DNA of 48,337 nucleotides, taken from contig NZ_LACC01000005.1 of the NCBI RefSeq assembly GCF_000967965.1, forward strand, positions 1 to 48,337, in the 5' to 3' direction. The translations under genes and the position numbers were made by a program. The first letter of the stretch is position 1. Every line of letters starts with the position of its first letter. The notes under the pieces are model-generated. The model did no database searches. It saw nothing but the letters and a program-made list of their open reading frames with translations, and was not told where the DNA came from. This document shows positions 10,976 to 19,209 of the stretch, one piece after another. This DNA comes from Pseudomonas fluorescens (GTDB taxonomy: Bacteria > Pseudomonadota > Gammaproteobacteria > Pseudomonadales > Pseudomonadaceae).

Positions 10976-11188
10976 CTTATTAATCAGTAATTGTTTTTAT
11001 CCACCTCAGCCCCGGTGACTGATCAGTCGAACAGCAGCGGGTGCCATGAGCCTGTGCGTGCAACAGCAGGACTCATCTGACCGGTATCCGCCGTAGGGAC
11101 AGGGCGATATCGAAGTGCTCAACAATAAAAAAACAGGCGTTTTCTTCCAATTCTGCCGGCACACTCACACCCTGAGGTCAGAACCACA

Positions 11189-12514
11189 ATGAACAAGCAC
11201 ATCGGCACCATCAAGCGTTGGCGCGTGCAGATCTTCGCGATCACCTGGCTCGCCTACGCCGCCTTCTACTTCACCCGCAAAGCCTTCTCGGTCGCCAAAC
11301 TCGGTATTGGCGAAGACCCGACCTTCATGCTCGACAAAATGGCCATGGCCAACCTCGACGCCATCTACCTGACGGCCTACGCCGTCGGTCAATTCACCTG
11401 GGGCATCCTGGCCGACCGCTTCGGGCCGCGGGTGGTGGTGCTCGGCGGGTTGCTGATTTCCGCCGCCGCGGCGCTGGTGATGGGCAACTTCGCAACGTTA
11501 CCGATTTTCGCTACCTGCATGCTGATACAAGGCCTGGCGCAGTCCACCGGTTGGTCGGGACTGTGCAAGAACCTCGGCAGCTTCTTTCCCTCCGAGCAAC
11601 GCGGACGGGTATTGGGACTGTGGAGTTCCTGCTACGCCTTTGGTGGTCTGGTAGCCTCGCCGTTTGCCGGCTGGTGGGCGTACACGCTCATCGGCAGCTG
11701 GCATGCGGCGTTCATTTCCAGTGCGGCGGTGGTTGGGCTGGTCGCCGTGCTGTTTTTTATTTTCCAACGCAACAAACCGGAAGACGTCGGCTTGCCGGCG
11801 GTGGAGCCGGAACCTGAGCTGACCGCCGAAGAGGCTGACGCTCAAAGCAAAATCAGCATGTGGGAGCCATTGAAGGAAATCCTGCGCAACCGCACGGTGC
11901 TGGTGCTGGGATTGGCGTACTTCATGCTCAAGCCGGCGCGCTACGCGATTCTGCTGTGGGGGCCGGTGATCGTCTTCGAACAGATGCCTTCGGTGGGCAA
12001 GGTCGGTGCGGCGATCATTCCGACCTCGTTTGAACTGGCCGGGTTGCTCGGGCCGATCCTGATTGGCCTCGCCTCGGACAAACTGTTCGGCGCCCGGCGC
12101 ATGCCGGCCTGTGTGATCAGTCTGTTGGCATTGACCGTGTCCCTGGCGTTTTTCATGGGCGCCCTGCATACCGGCAGCGTGCTGCTGGTGGTGGCGCTGC
12201 TGTTCGTCATGGGCCTGACCCTCTACGGACCGGACTCGATGATCAGCGGCTCGGCCGCCATCGACTTCGGCACCGCCAAGGCCGGCGCCACGGCAGCCGG
12301 TTTTGTCAACGGCTGCGGCTCGGTCGGGGCGATTCTCGGCGGGCTGCTGCCGGGCTACTTCGACACCGTTACCGTGTTCATCGTCTTCGCCGGCTGCGCC
12401 ATGTTCTCGGCACTGGTGTTGATCCCGCACTGGAACAGCCGCCCCGGTGGCTTGGGTACCCACTTCGCCTACGTGCCCAATCAAGCGATGACCATCAAAC
12501 CCCTGCGTACCTGA
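11189..12514 (+). CDS. MFS permease, organophosphate (OPA)-like, probable phosphonate importer
   Basis: 441 residues with about 12 membrane helices and a hydrophilic central loop (about 200-235, rich in Glu). The N-terminal AYAAFYFTRKAFSVAK, with an Arg-Lys just after helix 1, resembles GlpT/UhpT/PgtP-type organophosphate:phosphate antiporters. DRFGPR is the MFS motif between helices 2 and 3. In an AEP locus the substrate is probably AEP or a related aminophosphonate, taking the place of the ABC importers (PhnSTUV, AepXVW) found elsewhere; this is inference from context. ATG follows GAGGTCAG. The oxidoreductase gene starts 70 bases downstream on the same strand, probably in one operon. Confidence 0.85.
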   Translation: MNKHIGTIKRWRVQIFAITWLAYAAFYFTRKAFSVAKLGIGEDPTFMLDKMAMANLDAIYLTAYAVGQFTWGILADRFGPRVVVLGGLLISAAAALVMGNFATLPIFATCMLIQGLAQSTGWSGLCKNLGSFFPSEQRGRVLGLWSSCYAFGGLVASPFAGWWAYTLIGSWHAAFISSAAVVGLVAVLFFIFQRNKPEDVGLPAVEPEPELTAEEADAQSKISMWEPLKEILRNRTVLVLGLAYFMLKPARYAILLWGPVIVFEQMPSVGKVGAAIIPTSFELAGLLGPILIGLASDKLFGARRMPACVISLLALTVSLAFFMGALHTGSVLLVVALLFVMGLTLYGPDSMISGSAAIDFGTAKAGATAAGFVNGCGSVGAILGGLLPGYFDTVTVFIVFAGCAMFSALVLIPHWNSRPGGLGTHFAYVPNQAMTIKPLRT

Positions 12515-12584
12515 ATCCAGCCCCTCGTCGCCTGCTGCACCTGCGGCAGGCCGGCGTGTGGGCCACTGACCGGAGATTGACCCC

Positions 12585-13976
12585 ATGAGACCCTTTTGGC
12601 TGGACCAGGCCTTGAAGGCTGATACATCCGAAACCTGTCCGCCACTGGAAGGCGACACCCGCGCCGACGTGTGTATCGTCGGCGGTGGTTACACCGGGTT
12701 GTGGACCGCGATCATGCTCAAGGAGCAGAACCCCGAGCTGGATGTGCTGCTGATCGAAGCGGATATCTGCGGCGCCGGGGCCAGTGGACGCAACGGCGGT
12801 TGTGCGTTGTCGTGGTCGGCCAAGTATTTCACCCTCGAACGTTTGTTCGGCGTCGAAGAAGCCGTGCGACTGGTCAAGGAGTCCGAGCGCAGCATCCATG
12901 CCATCGGTGCCTTCTGCGAACAGTATGGGGTGGACGCCGATTACCACCTCGATGGCACCCTCTACACCGCGACCAATCGCGCTCAGGTCGGCTCGACTGA
13001 CGCTGTGATCGCGGCGCTGGAGCGCAACGGCATCAACTCGTTCACCCAGCGGCCAGTGGCCGATGTGCAGCGCATGGCCGGTTCCAGCAAGCATCTGGAG
13101 GGCTGGTTTTCCCCGGCCGCGGCCAGTGTGCAGCCGGGCAAACTGGTGCGTGGCTTGCGCCGGGTAGCCCTGCAACTGGGGGTGAAGATTCATGAAAACA
13201 CCGCGATGACCGGGCTGGAGGAGGGCCGGCCGGCGGGCATTCAAACCCCCAAGGGCATCATTCGCGCTGACCGCGTGGTGCTGGCGATGAACGCCTGGAT
13301 GGCCCGGGCGTTCCCGCAGTTCGAGCGCAGCGTGGCGATCGTTTCCAGCGACATGCTGATCACCGAGCCAAGGCCGGATTTGCTCGACGAAATCGGCTTG
13401 ACCAGCGGCGTCACGGTGCTCGATTCGCGGATTTTCGTGCACTACTACCACAACACCCCGGACGGCCGGATCATGCTCGGCAAGGGCGGCAATACCTTCG
13501 CCTATGGCGGGCGCATGCTACCGGTGTTCGATCAGCCATCGCCTTACGCCGCTTTATTGCAGAACAGCCTGACGGATTTCTTCCCGGCATTTGCCGACGT
13601 CAAGGTCGAAGCGACCTGGAATGGTCCGTCGGATCGTTCAGTGACCGGGCTGCCGTTTTTCGGGCAGATGAGCGCTAGTGGCAATGTGTTCTACGGTTTC
13701 GGCTATTCCGGCAGCGGTGTCGGGCCCTGCCATATGGGTGGGCAGATTCTGGCGTCGATGGTCCAGGGCCTGGACAACCCCTGGACCCGCTCGCCGCTGG
13801 TCAACGGACCGCTGGGGTTTTTCCCGCCGGAGCCGATTCGCTACATCGGCTCGCTGATGGTGCGCAACGCCATCCGTCGCAAGGAGCACGCGGAGGATCA
13901 CGGGCGTCGACCACGGCATCTGGACGTGCACCTGGCGAAATTCGCCGCCGCAGCCGGCAAGGCTGACAAGGGCTGA
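12585..13976 (+). CDS. putative aminophosphonate FAD oxidoreductase
   Basis: 463 residues, D-amino-acid oxidase/glycine oxidase (DAO) fold. The FAD-binding motif is VCIVGGGYTG with glycines G33, G35 and G38; GAGASGRNGGCALSW is the second FAD contact block. Length and genome context match the recognised family of putative aminophosphonate oxidoreductases (TIGR03329). The proposed role is oxidative deamination of AEP, or of an N-alkylated AEP, to phosphonoacetaldehyde or AEP, so it would feed PhnX or PhnW. Its exact substrate cannot be read from sequence. The start has CGGAG 8 bases upstream. It converges on vgrG with only 3 bases between the stop codons and no terminator between them. Confidence 0.85.
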   Translation: MRPFWLDQALKADTSETCPPLEGDTRADVCIVGGGYTGLWTAIMLKEQNPELDVLLIEADICGAGASGRNGGCALSWSAKYFTLERLFGVEEAVRLVKESERSIHAIGAFCEQYGVDADYHLDGTLYTATNRAQVGSTDAVIAALERNGINSFTQRPVADVQRMAGSSKHLEGWFSPAAASVQPGKLVRGLRRVALQLGVKIHENTAMTGLEEGRPAGIQTPKGIIRADRVVLAMNAWMARAFPQFERSVAIVSSDMLITEPRPDLLDEIGLTSGVTVLDSRIFVHYYHNTPDGRIMLGKGGNTFAYGGRMLPVFDQPSPYAALLQNSLTDFFPAFADVKVEATWNGPSDRSVTGLPFFGQMSASGNVFYGFGYSGSGVGPCHMGGQILASMVQGLDNPWTRSPLVNGPLGFFPPEPIRYIGSLMVRNAIRRKEHAEDHGRRPRHLDVHLAKFAAAAGKADKG

Positions 13977-13979
13977 GCG

Positions 13980-15401
13980 TCAGTGCGCAAGGTCCGAGCG
14001 GTTGAGCAGCCAGTCGAACAGCAGGCGGGTATCGCCACGGGGCTCACGCGGGCGAGGGCGGTGAGCTTGTGGCCGAGGGCCCAGGGCCGTACAAAGCACC
14101 GGGCGATCCGGGTCACTGTCGAGGAAAATCACCAGTACCTCACTGCCAGCCACGGGCAAGCGGGCCGGATCGATCCATTCCTCGGCGGTGGTCAGCGCCA
14201 GCGGTAGCCACAGGCCGTCGGCCCCCTCTGCGGCTGATGGTGTGACGGGCCAGAGGCTCACCTGAACCCTGCCCTCCTCGTCCACTGTCGCCGGTTGCCC
14301 GACCGGGCCGCACACCCGGCCGGGCTGATACCCGGGGATACTCGGCCTGGGTTGTTTGAGCGTTGGCCTGAACACCGTCGACCAGGGGATGGCGCTGAAT
14401 TTATTGCGGTAACCCGGGGCCATGTCGGGTGTGTCATCGAGCAGAATGGATGAATGACGGCCCTGATGGCGGATTTCGGTAACCAGCCATTGATCATTGA
14501 AATTCGCCAGCGGGTGTTCGGCCACCTGCAGGATCCGGCCACTGCGTAATGCCCCCTGGTTACTTTGACCGTGGATCTGCAGGTGTCGGCAGCGCAGGCG
14601 TTCCAGTTGTCGACGGCTGAGCTGGTCGCGATGTTGTTGTTCACGAGCGGGACAGTGCCTCGCCGTGGCGAAGGGGTGATTGGCTGCGCCTTCGCTGATG
14701 TCCGCTGCACCCGGATTCCGGGTGCCTGGGCGCACGGTTGAGAGCGGAGCGTCATGACGCTGGAACAGTTCGCTGATCACAGGTTCCTGGTGTTCGCCGG
14801 GGGCGTCGCTGCTCATCGACATGAGCAGTGGTTCCTGGGGAAAACTCAGGCAGTCATCGGCCAGCACCAGCACATGGCCGTCGCGTTGATGCTCGAAGTG
14901 ATAGTGGATGCCTTCTTCCTCGCACAGCCGCTGCAGAAGCGCCAGGTCGGTTTCTTCGTACTGAATGCAAAAAGGTCGCAGGGGATAGTGCCCGGTTGCC
15001 AGTTCAAAGCGATAGCTGCCGGCGGGCAACCCATGCTCCTCCAGTAATTGACGCAGGATCATGGGCACGCTGGCGCGCTGGAAAATACGTCGGCATCGTT
15101 GCTGTTCCAGCGCCTGGACGCGGGGCATCAGCACCAGTTTGTAAGCGACCCGGTGTCCGCTTCGATGTTCACAACTGGCGCTGTGCAGCACGCCATGAAT
15201 GCCTTGGTCGTGGCTGAACTCGAGGAACGCCGGTTGGTGCAGTAATCGCCCAAGGTTCAGGGCCGGTGCCAGCCCGATCACCTCGATGTCGAATCGATAG
15301 GACTGGTTGAGAGCTTCATGACCACTGAACCGGACCACCTGGAAGCTCAGGTCGTCGTCCAGAAGCGTCAGGGTGGTGGGACTTTCCTTGTCGTTGTGCA
15401 T
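13980..15401 (-). CDS. orphan, short VgrG-like type VI secretion spike protein
   Basis: 473 residues. The N-terminus (FQVVRFSGHEALNQSYRFDI) is the gp27-like start of VgrG. The middle contains FCIQYEETDLALLQRLCEEE, the strongly conserved VgrG block. The OB-fold comes near the end (VDEEGRVQVSLWPV... SEVLVIFLDSDPDRPVLCTAL). The protein stops about 30 residues after this, so the gp5-like beta-helix needle and any effector extension are missing; usual VgrGs are 600-750 residues. No PAAR, Hcp, Tap-adaptor, effector or immunity gene is adjacent. It could be a decayed remnant or a specialised short spike. The start at 15401 was chosen because the conserved domain begins within 10 residues; an ATG at 15455 is possible and the ribosome site is weak at both. 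Confidence 0.82.
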   Translation of the reverse strand: MHNDKESPTTLTLLDDDLSFQVVRFSGHEALNQSYRFDIEVIGLAPALNLGRLLHQPAFLEFSHDQGIHGVLHSASCEHRSGHRVAYKLVLMPRVQALEQQRCRRIFQRASVPMILRQLLEEHGLPAGSYRFELATGHYPLRPFCIQYEETDLALLQRLCEEEGIHYHFEHQRDGHVLVLADDCLSFPQEPLLMSMSSDAPGEHQEPVISELFQRHDAPLSTVRPGTRNPGAADISEGAANHPFATARHCPAREQQHRDQLSRRQLERLRCRHLQIHGQSNQGALRSGRILQVAEHPLANFNDQWLVTEIRHQGRHSSILLDDTPDMAPGYRNKFSAIPWSTVFRPTLKQPRPSIPGYQPGRVCGPVGQPATVDEEGRVQVSLWPVTPSAAEGADGLWLPLALTTAEEWIDPARLPVAGSEVLVIFLDSDPDRPVLCTALGPRPQAHRPRPREPRGDTRLLFDWLLNRSDLAH

Positions 15402-15626
15402 CGAATGCGCTACCGCCGTGGAGTAGGGTGCAAAGCGTACGAAACCCCGGCGCATTGCGGGCACGGTAAAGCGACATTTCCGAATCGCCCTACAACCGCT
15501 GGTGAAGATGTCGATGCAAGTAGGGATTTTTTGGTCGATTGCCAACTTTAGGCCGTATAAACTTGCACAAAGCGTCGGCCAATAGATGTCTCGGCGCCAC
15601 AGATGCCACAGATAAGAGAGTGAGAA

Positions 15627-16331
15627 ATGGGCGCACAGTGGAAGGTTAAACACAAAGAAGCGGCAGCCAATGCCAAGGGCAAGATCTTCGGCAAACTGGT
15701 GAAGGAAATCACCATTGCTGCGCGCAACGGCGCTGATATTACTACCAACGCGCACTTGCGCCTGGTGGTTGAACAGGCCAAGAAAGCTTCGATGCCCAAG
15801 GAAACACTGGATCGCGCCATCAAGAAGGGCGCGGGCCTGCTGGGCGAAACCGTGCAATACCATCGCGTGACCTATGAAGGGTTCGCCCCGCATCAGGTAC
15901 CGTTGATCGTTGAGTGCGTGACCGACAACATCAATCGCACCGTCGCCGAGATCCGCGTAGCGTTCCGCAAGGGCCAGCTGGGGGCTTCCGGTTCGGTGGC
16001 CTGGGACTTCAACCATGTCGGCATGATCGAGGCGTCGCCGGACACCCCGGACGCCGATCCGGAAATGGCCGCCATCGAAGCCGGTGCACAGGATTTCGAG
16101 CCGGGTGAAGAGGGTGCAACCCTGTTCCTGACCGAGCCGACCGACCTCGACGCGGTACAGAAAGCCCTGCCGGAACAAGGCTTCACCGTGCTGTCGGCCA
16201 AACTGGGCTACCAGCCGAAAAACCCGGTCAGCGGCCTGAGCGATGAGCAGATGGCGGAAGTCGAAGCGTTCCTCGAAGGCCTCGATAACCATGACGACGT
16301 GCAGGATATGTTTGTCGGCTTGGCGGGTTGA
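15627..16331 (+). CDS. YebC/PmpR-family protein
   Basis: 234 residues. YebC family: [20 protein letters not shown] at the N-terminus, then [24 protein letters not shown] and [10 protein letters not shown], all family blocks. It lacks the MAGHSKWxNIKHRK start of the canonical YebC and resembles the shorter YeeN-like paralogues, so a standard yebC next to ruvC probably exists elsewhere in the genome. The family was long called transcriptional regulators (PmpR represses quorum-sensing genes), but members have been linked to relief of ribosome stalling at proline runs. Either role is possible here. GAGAGTGAG precedes the ATG closely. The gene is divergent from vgrG and is followed by a REP element. 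Confidence 0.9.
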   Translation: MGAQWKVKHKEAAANAKGKIFGKLVKEITIAARNGADITTNAHLRLVVEQAKKASMPKETLDRAIKKGAGLLGETVQYHRVTYEGFAPHQVPLIVECVTDNINRTVAEIRVAFRKGQLGASGSVAWDFNHVGMIEASPDTPDADPEMAAIEAGAQDFEPGEEGATLFLTEPTDLDAVQKALPEQGFTVLSAKLGYQPKNPVSGLSDEQMAEVEAFLEGLDNHDDVQDMFVGLAG

Positions 16332-16353
16332 TCGAACTGGCCTAGGTCTGACT

Positions 16354-16461
16354 TGTGGTGAGGGGGCTTGCCCCCGTTGGACGGCGAAGCCGTCCCAAAA
16401 GCGACGGCTGCTGCGCAACCGAACGGGGCGGTTCGGCGTTCCGACAAGCCCCCTCGCCACA
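16354..16461. repeat. long composite REP element (GTGGTGAGGGGGC type)
   Basis: Outer arms TGTGGTGAGGGGGCTTGC and CAAGCCCCCTCGCCACA (16354-16371 and 16445-16461) enclose a shorter inner inverted region around CGAAGCCG and CGGCTGCTGCGCA. Closely similar elements occur at 32485-32614 and 39048-39194. It lies between the convergent ends of the yebC-like gene and the LRR-kinase gene. Confidence 0.83.
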
Positions 16462-16472
16462 TTGTTTTGTAT

Positions 16473-17807
16473 TTACAGTTTGAATTCAGCTAATTCCTGA
16501 ACAACTCCATCAAACCCAGGCCGCTCCAGCACCTGCGGCTGGCAGCAACGCCGCTCCAGATCCTCCAGCACCCCACGCAGTTCATCGCTCAACCCCGAGT
16601 CGATTCGCGCCAGCAATTCCCCCAGCAGCACCCCGAATGCCCGCACCTCGATCCGTTGCAAGGCACGGCTTTCCAGGCTGTCGGAAATCTCGTGGAACGA
16701 TGCCGCGCCAAAATCCCCCAGCAAGCAATCGCCCTGCTCATTCCACAGAATATTGTGCCCGTAGAGGTCGCCATGGGTAATGCCGTGGTTGTGCAGGTGT
16801 TCGGCCACCGAGGCAATGCCCGAGGCAATGCGCAACGCCACCGAGGCACTGAAACGCAAGTCATCGGCATAAATGTCGCGGCTGCACGACGCCAGGCTCG
16901 GCAGGCTCGCGAGGTTGAGAAAACTCGGCGGGATCAACTGCATGACCAGCCCGGCGGTTTGTTGCGGGTGATCGACAATCTGCCCTTCGACGCGAATCAG
17001 GTTCGGGTGCAGCCCGGCGGTGATGCAGGCGTTCATCTCGTGCAGTGGCGAGCCATCGCTGGTCATTTCGCCCTTGTAGAGCTTCACCGCGACTGGCGTG
17101 GCCGGTTGGTCGGCCAGTTGCCAGACGGCCTGATGAATCACCCCGGACGCCCCTTCGCCAAGTTTTTTCTCCAGGTGCAATGCCGACCAGTCAATGCGCG
17201 GTGTGGTGTCGAGGGCGGCGGCATCGGCTTCGGTTTCCAGCGGATTGCCGGCGTAGGCCAGCCAGGTCAGGCTCGGCAGCGTCAGCAGCCATTGTGGCAA
17301 GTCGGTGAACTGGTTGGCGGCGATGCGGATCAGCTCCAGCCGATGACAATTGCGCATCGACTCCGGCAGCGCCTGCAGGCGGTTACCGGCAAGCATGAGT
17401 TTTTGCAGGTATGGCCGCTCTCCCAACTCGCTTGGCAGCGTCTCGATGCAATTGTCGGTGAGGATCAGCCAGCGCAGTAGCGGTGGGAGTGCCGCGGCGG
17501 GCACCTGGGCGATGCGGTTGGCCTTGAAGCCGATCATCGTCAGTGCGGCGCATTGGCCAACACAGGCCGGCAACTCGGTGAAACGGTTATCGGAGCAGAA
17601 CAGCACGCGCAAACGGGTCAGGCGATGCAAATCCTCTGGCAGCGCGCTCAGGGCATTGCCGCTGAGGTTGAGCACCTCCAGCGAATCCGCCAGGTCGAAG
17701 ATCTCCCGGGGAAACTCGGTCAGTCCTTCAACCAGATCCAGCCGCGTGATGCCCGACAACTCGCCGGCGCGCAATTGAGCAAGGGTATGCATGAACAGAT
17801 TCGCCAT
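16473..17807 (-). CDS. leucine-rich-repeat protein kinase
   Basis: 444 residues in two parts. Residues 20-200 hold about seven to eight LRRs of the LxxLxLxxNxLxxLP type (for example LEVLNLSGNALSALPEDL). Residues 210-444 are a Hanks-type kinase domain: glycine loop GEGASG (217-222), ATP-binding lysine K242 in VAVKLYKGEM, catalytic loop HGDLYGHN with D347, and DFG at 365-367. All catalytic residues are present, so it is probably active. No signal peptide or membrane helix is visible, so it is predicted to be cytosolic. The LRR part presumably recruits substrates. The start is not certain: an ATG at 17792 (residue 6) is also possible and neither has a strong ribosome site. It is flanked by REP elements on both sides, with no clear operon partner. 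Confidence 0.9.
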   Translation of the reverse strand: MANLFMHTLAQLRAGELSGITRLDLVEGLTEFPREIFDLADSLEVLNLSGNALSALPEDLHRLTRLRVLFCSDNRFTELPACVGQCAALTMIGFKANRIAQVPAAALPPLLRWLILTDNCIETLPSELGERPYLQKLMLAGNRLQALPESMRNCHRLELIRIAANQFTDLPQWLLTLPSLTWLAYAGNPLETEADAAALDTTPRIDWSALHLEKKLGEGASGVIHQAVWQLADQPATPVAVKLYKGEMTSDGSPLHEMNACITAGLHPNLIRVEGQIVDHPQQTAGLVMQLIPPSFLNLASLPSLASCSRDIYADDLRFSASVALRIASGIASVAEHLHNHGITHGDLYGHNILWNEQGDCLLGDFGAASFHEISDSLESRALQRIEVRAFGVLLGELLARIDSGLSDELRGVLEDLERRCCQPQVLERPGFDGVVQELAEFKL

Positions 17808-17881
17808 TAACCAAGGGGAGGGCGCGGGGCCCTGGAAATGGGCGACATGATAGCGGGAAAGATGTGGCGACTGTCAGGTCG

Positions 17882-17957
17882 CCTTCGCGAGCAGGCTCGC
17901 TCCCACACAAATCCATTGTAGGAGCGACGGTGCGACGATTCGACCTGCTCGCGAAGG
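17882..17957. repeat. REP pair, tail-out orientation, CTTCGCGAGCAGG subtype
   Basis: CCTTCGCGAGCAGGCTCGCT (17882-17901) and its inverse ending CCTGCTCGCGAAGG (17944-17957), with a 3'-arm containing TGTAGGAGCGACGG. It lies between the LRR-kinase start and the AFG1-type ATPase stop. Confidence 0.78.
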
Positions 17958-17986
17958 GGTCAGTCTACGCAACAAAAAGCTATCGA

Positions 17987-19111
17987 TCAGACCGGCTCGC
18001 TGACTTCGACCAGTTGCCCCAGTCGGCTGCGGGTGCGCGCCAGATCAATGGCATCGCCATCCAGGCTTTCGCGCAATGAGTGCTGCCCGAGCAACGTCAG
18101 GTGCTTGTCCTGGTCGTACAGCACGTCGATGAGATTGATGAAGCGCTGTTGAGCGGCAATCGAGCACTCACCGAGCGGCGGCAGGTCATCGATGATCCAG
18201 CGGTCAAAACGACGGCACAGTTCCAGATAGTCCATCACGGCTGTGGGTTGGTCGCACAGGTTGGCGAAAGTAAAACCGATGCGGCGTCCTTCGCAGAAAC
18301 GGGCCTGGAAATGCCGGGTGCCGACGGGCAACGACACGGCTGGGGCGTCGCCCCCCGGCAGGTTCAATGACTGACGTTGCGCCACGCTCGCCGGCCAGAC
18401 GTAGTGTCCTTGAGTGAACAACTGATGCGCATGGGTTCGGGCCTGGCTGCGATAGTCGTGGGGCCCACCGACTTCCATCACCTGCATGCGCGCATTGATC
18501 AGGTCGATCACCGGTTTGAAGCGTGCGTGGTACAGCGGATTGGGCAGCAGGCCTTCGGGCGGGTAATTGGAGGTCACCAGCAACAGGATGCCGCGCTGAA
18601 ACAGCGCCTTGAACAACCGGGTGATGAGCATCGCATCGCCGATGTCGTGCACATGGAACTCATCGAAACACAGCACCCGGCAATCGCTGAGCAGTTCATC
18701 GAGGGCGATCGCCAGGGCGTCGGCCTGTTCGCGGTGTTCGAACATGCCCTGGTGCAGTTGGGCGAAAAACTGATGGAAGTGCAGGCGTTGTTTTTGCGCG
18801 AGGGGAATGGCCCGGAAAAAACCGTCGAGCAACCAGCTTTTGCCACGCCCCACGGCACCATGCAGGTAAAGGCCGGGAAGGGGTTTCGGCGCAGTGCCCA
18901 TCAGCATGCAGGCATGCCGGGCCATGCAGTCGATCACCCGCTGTTGGCTGTGACTGAGGGTGTAGCCCTGGGCATGGGCCTGATGGCGAAAGTAGTCGTG
19001 AATGACTTGGCCTGCCGCGGCGCTGCCGGCAGCCGGTACCTTGCCGAGAAGGCGACGCAACGTTTGCCAGCGCGATTTGATTGGCGAACGGTTGGGCGGT
19101 CGAACGGCCAC
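17987..19111 (-). CDS. AFG1/ZapE-family ATPase
   Basis: P-loop ATPase of the AFG1/ZapE family. With the GTG at 19111 it is 374 residues, near the 375 of E. coli ZapE. Walker A GAVGRGKS and Walker B VLCFDEFHV are both visible, followed by TSNYPPEGL (sensor region) and GRRIGFTFANLCD. E. coli ZapE binds the Z ring and can destabilise FtsZ polymers. The protein is diverged and may be a second family member rather than the main ZapE. Start choice: the GTG has AGAGGT 9 bases upstream; a TTG at 19213 would add 34 residues and overlap the anti-sigma stop as TTGA, which would couple translation. Both remain possible. Confidence 0.85.
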   Translation of the reverse strand: MAVRPPNRSPIKSRWQTLRRLLGKVPAAGSAAAGQVIHDYFRHQAHAQGYTLSHSQQRVIDCMARHACMLMGTAPKPLPGLYLHGAVGRGKSWLLDGFFRAIPLAQKQRLHFHQFFAQLHQGMFEHREQADALAIALDELLSDCRVLCFDEFHVHDIGDAMLITRLFKALFQRGILLLVTSNYPPEGLLPNPLYHARFKPVIDLINARMQVMEVGGPHDYRSQARTHAHQLFTQGHYVWPASVAQRQSLNLPGGDAPAVSLPVGTRHFQARFCEGRRIGFTFANLCDQPTAVMDYLELCRRFDRWIIDDLPPLGECSIAAQQRFINLIDVLYDQDKHLTLLGQHSLRESLDGDAIDLARTRSRLGQLVEVSEPV

Positions 19112-19209
19112 TGGGGTATCACCTCTGGTGTGCGGGCGGGCTCTTTGTGCTGCGGCGCGATAGTGTAACCAGAGCAGGGAATCTGCTTCCAGCGGTGTCG
19201 GCGTATCGT

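Noticed and set aside
15402..16460. Extension of the VgrG reading frame upstream by about 350 codons
   Set aside because: The frame is open but runs antisense through the yebC-like gene. The conserved VgrG N-terminus begins within 10 residues of the ATG at 15401.
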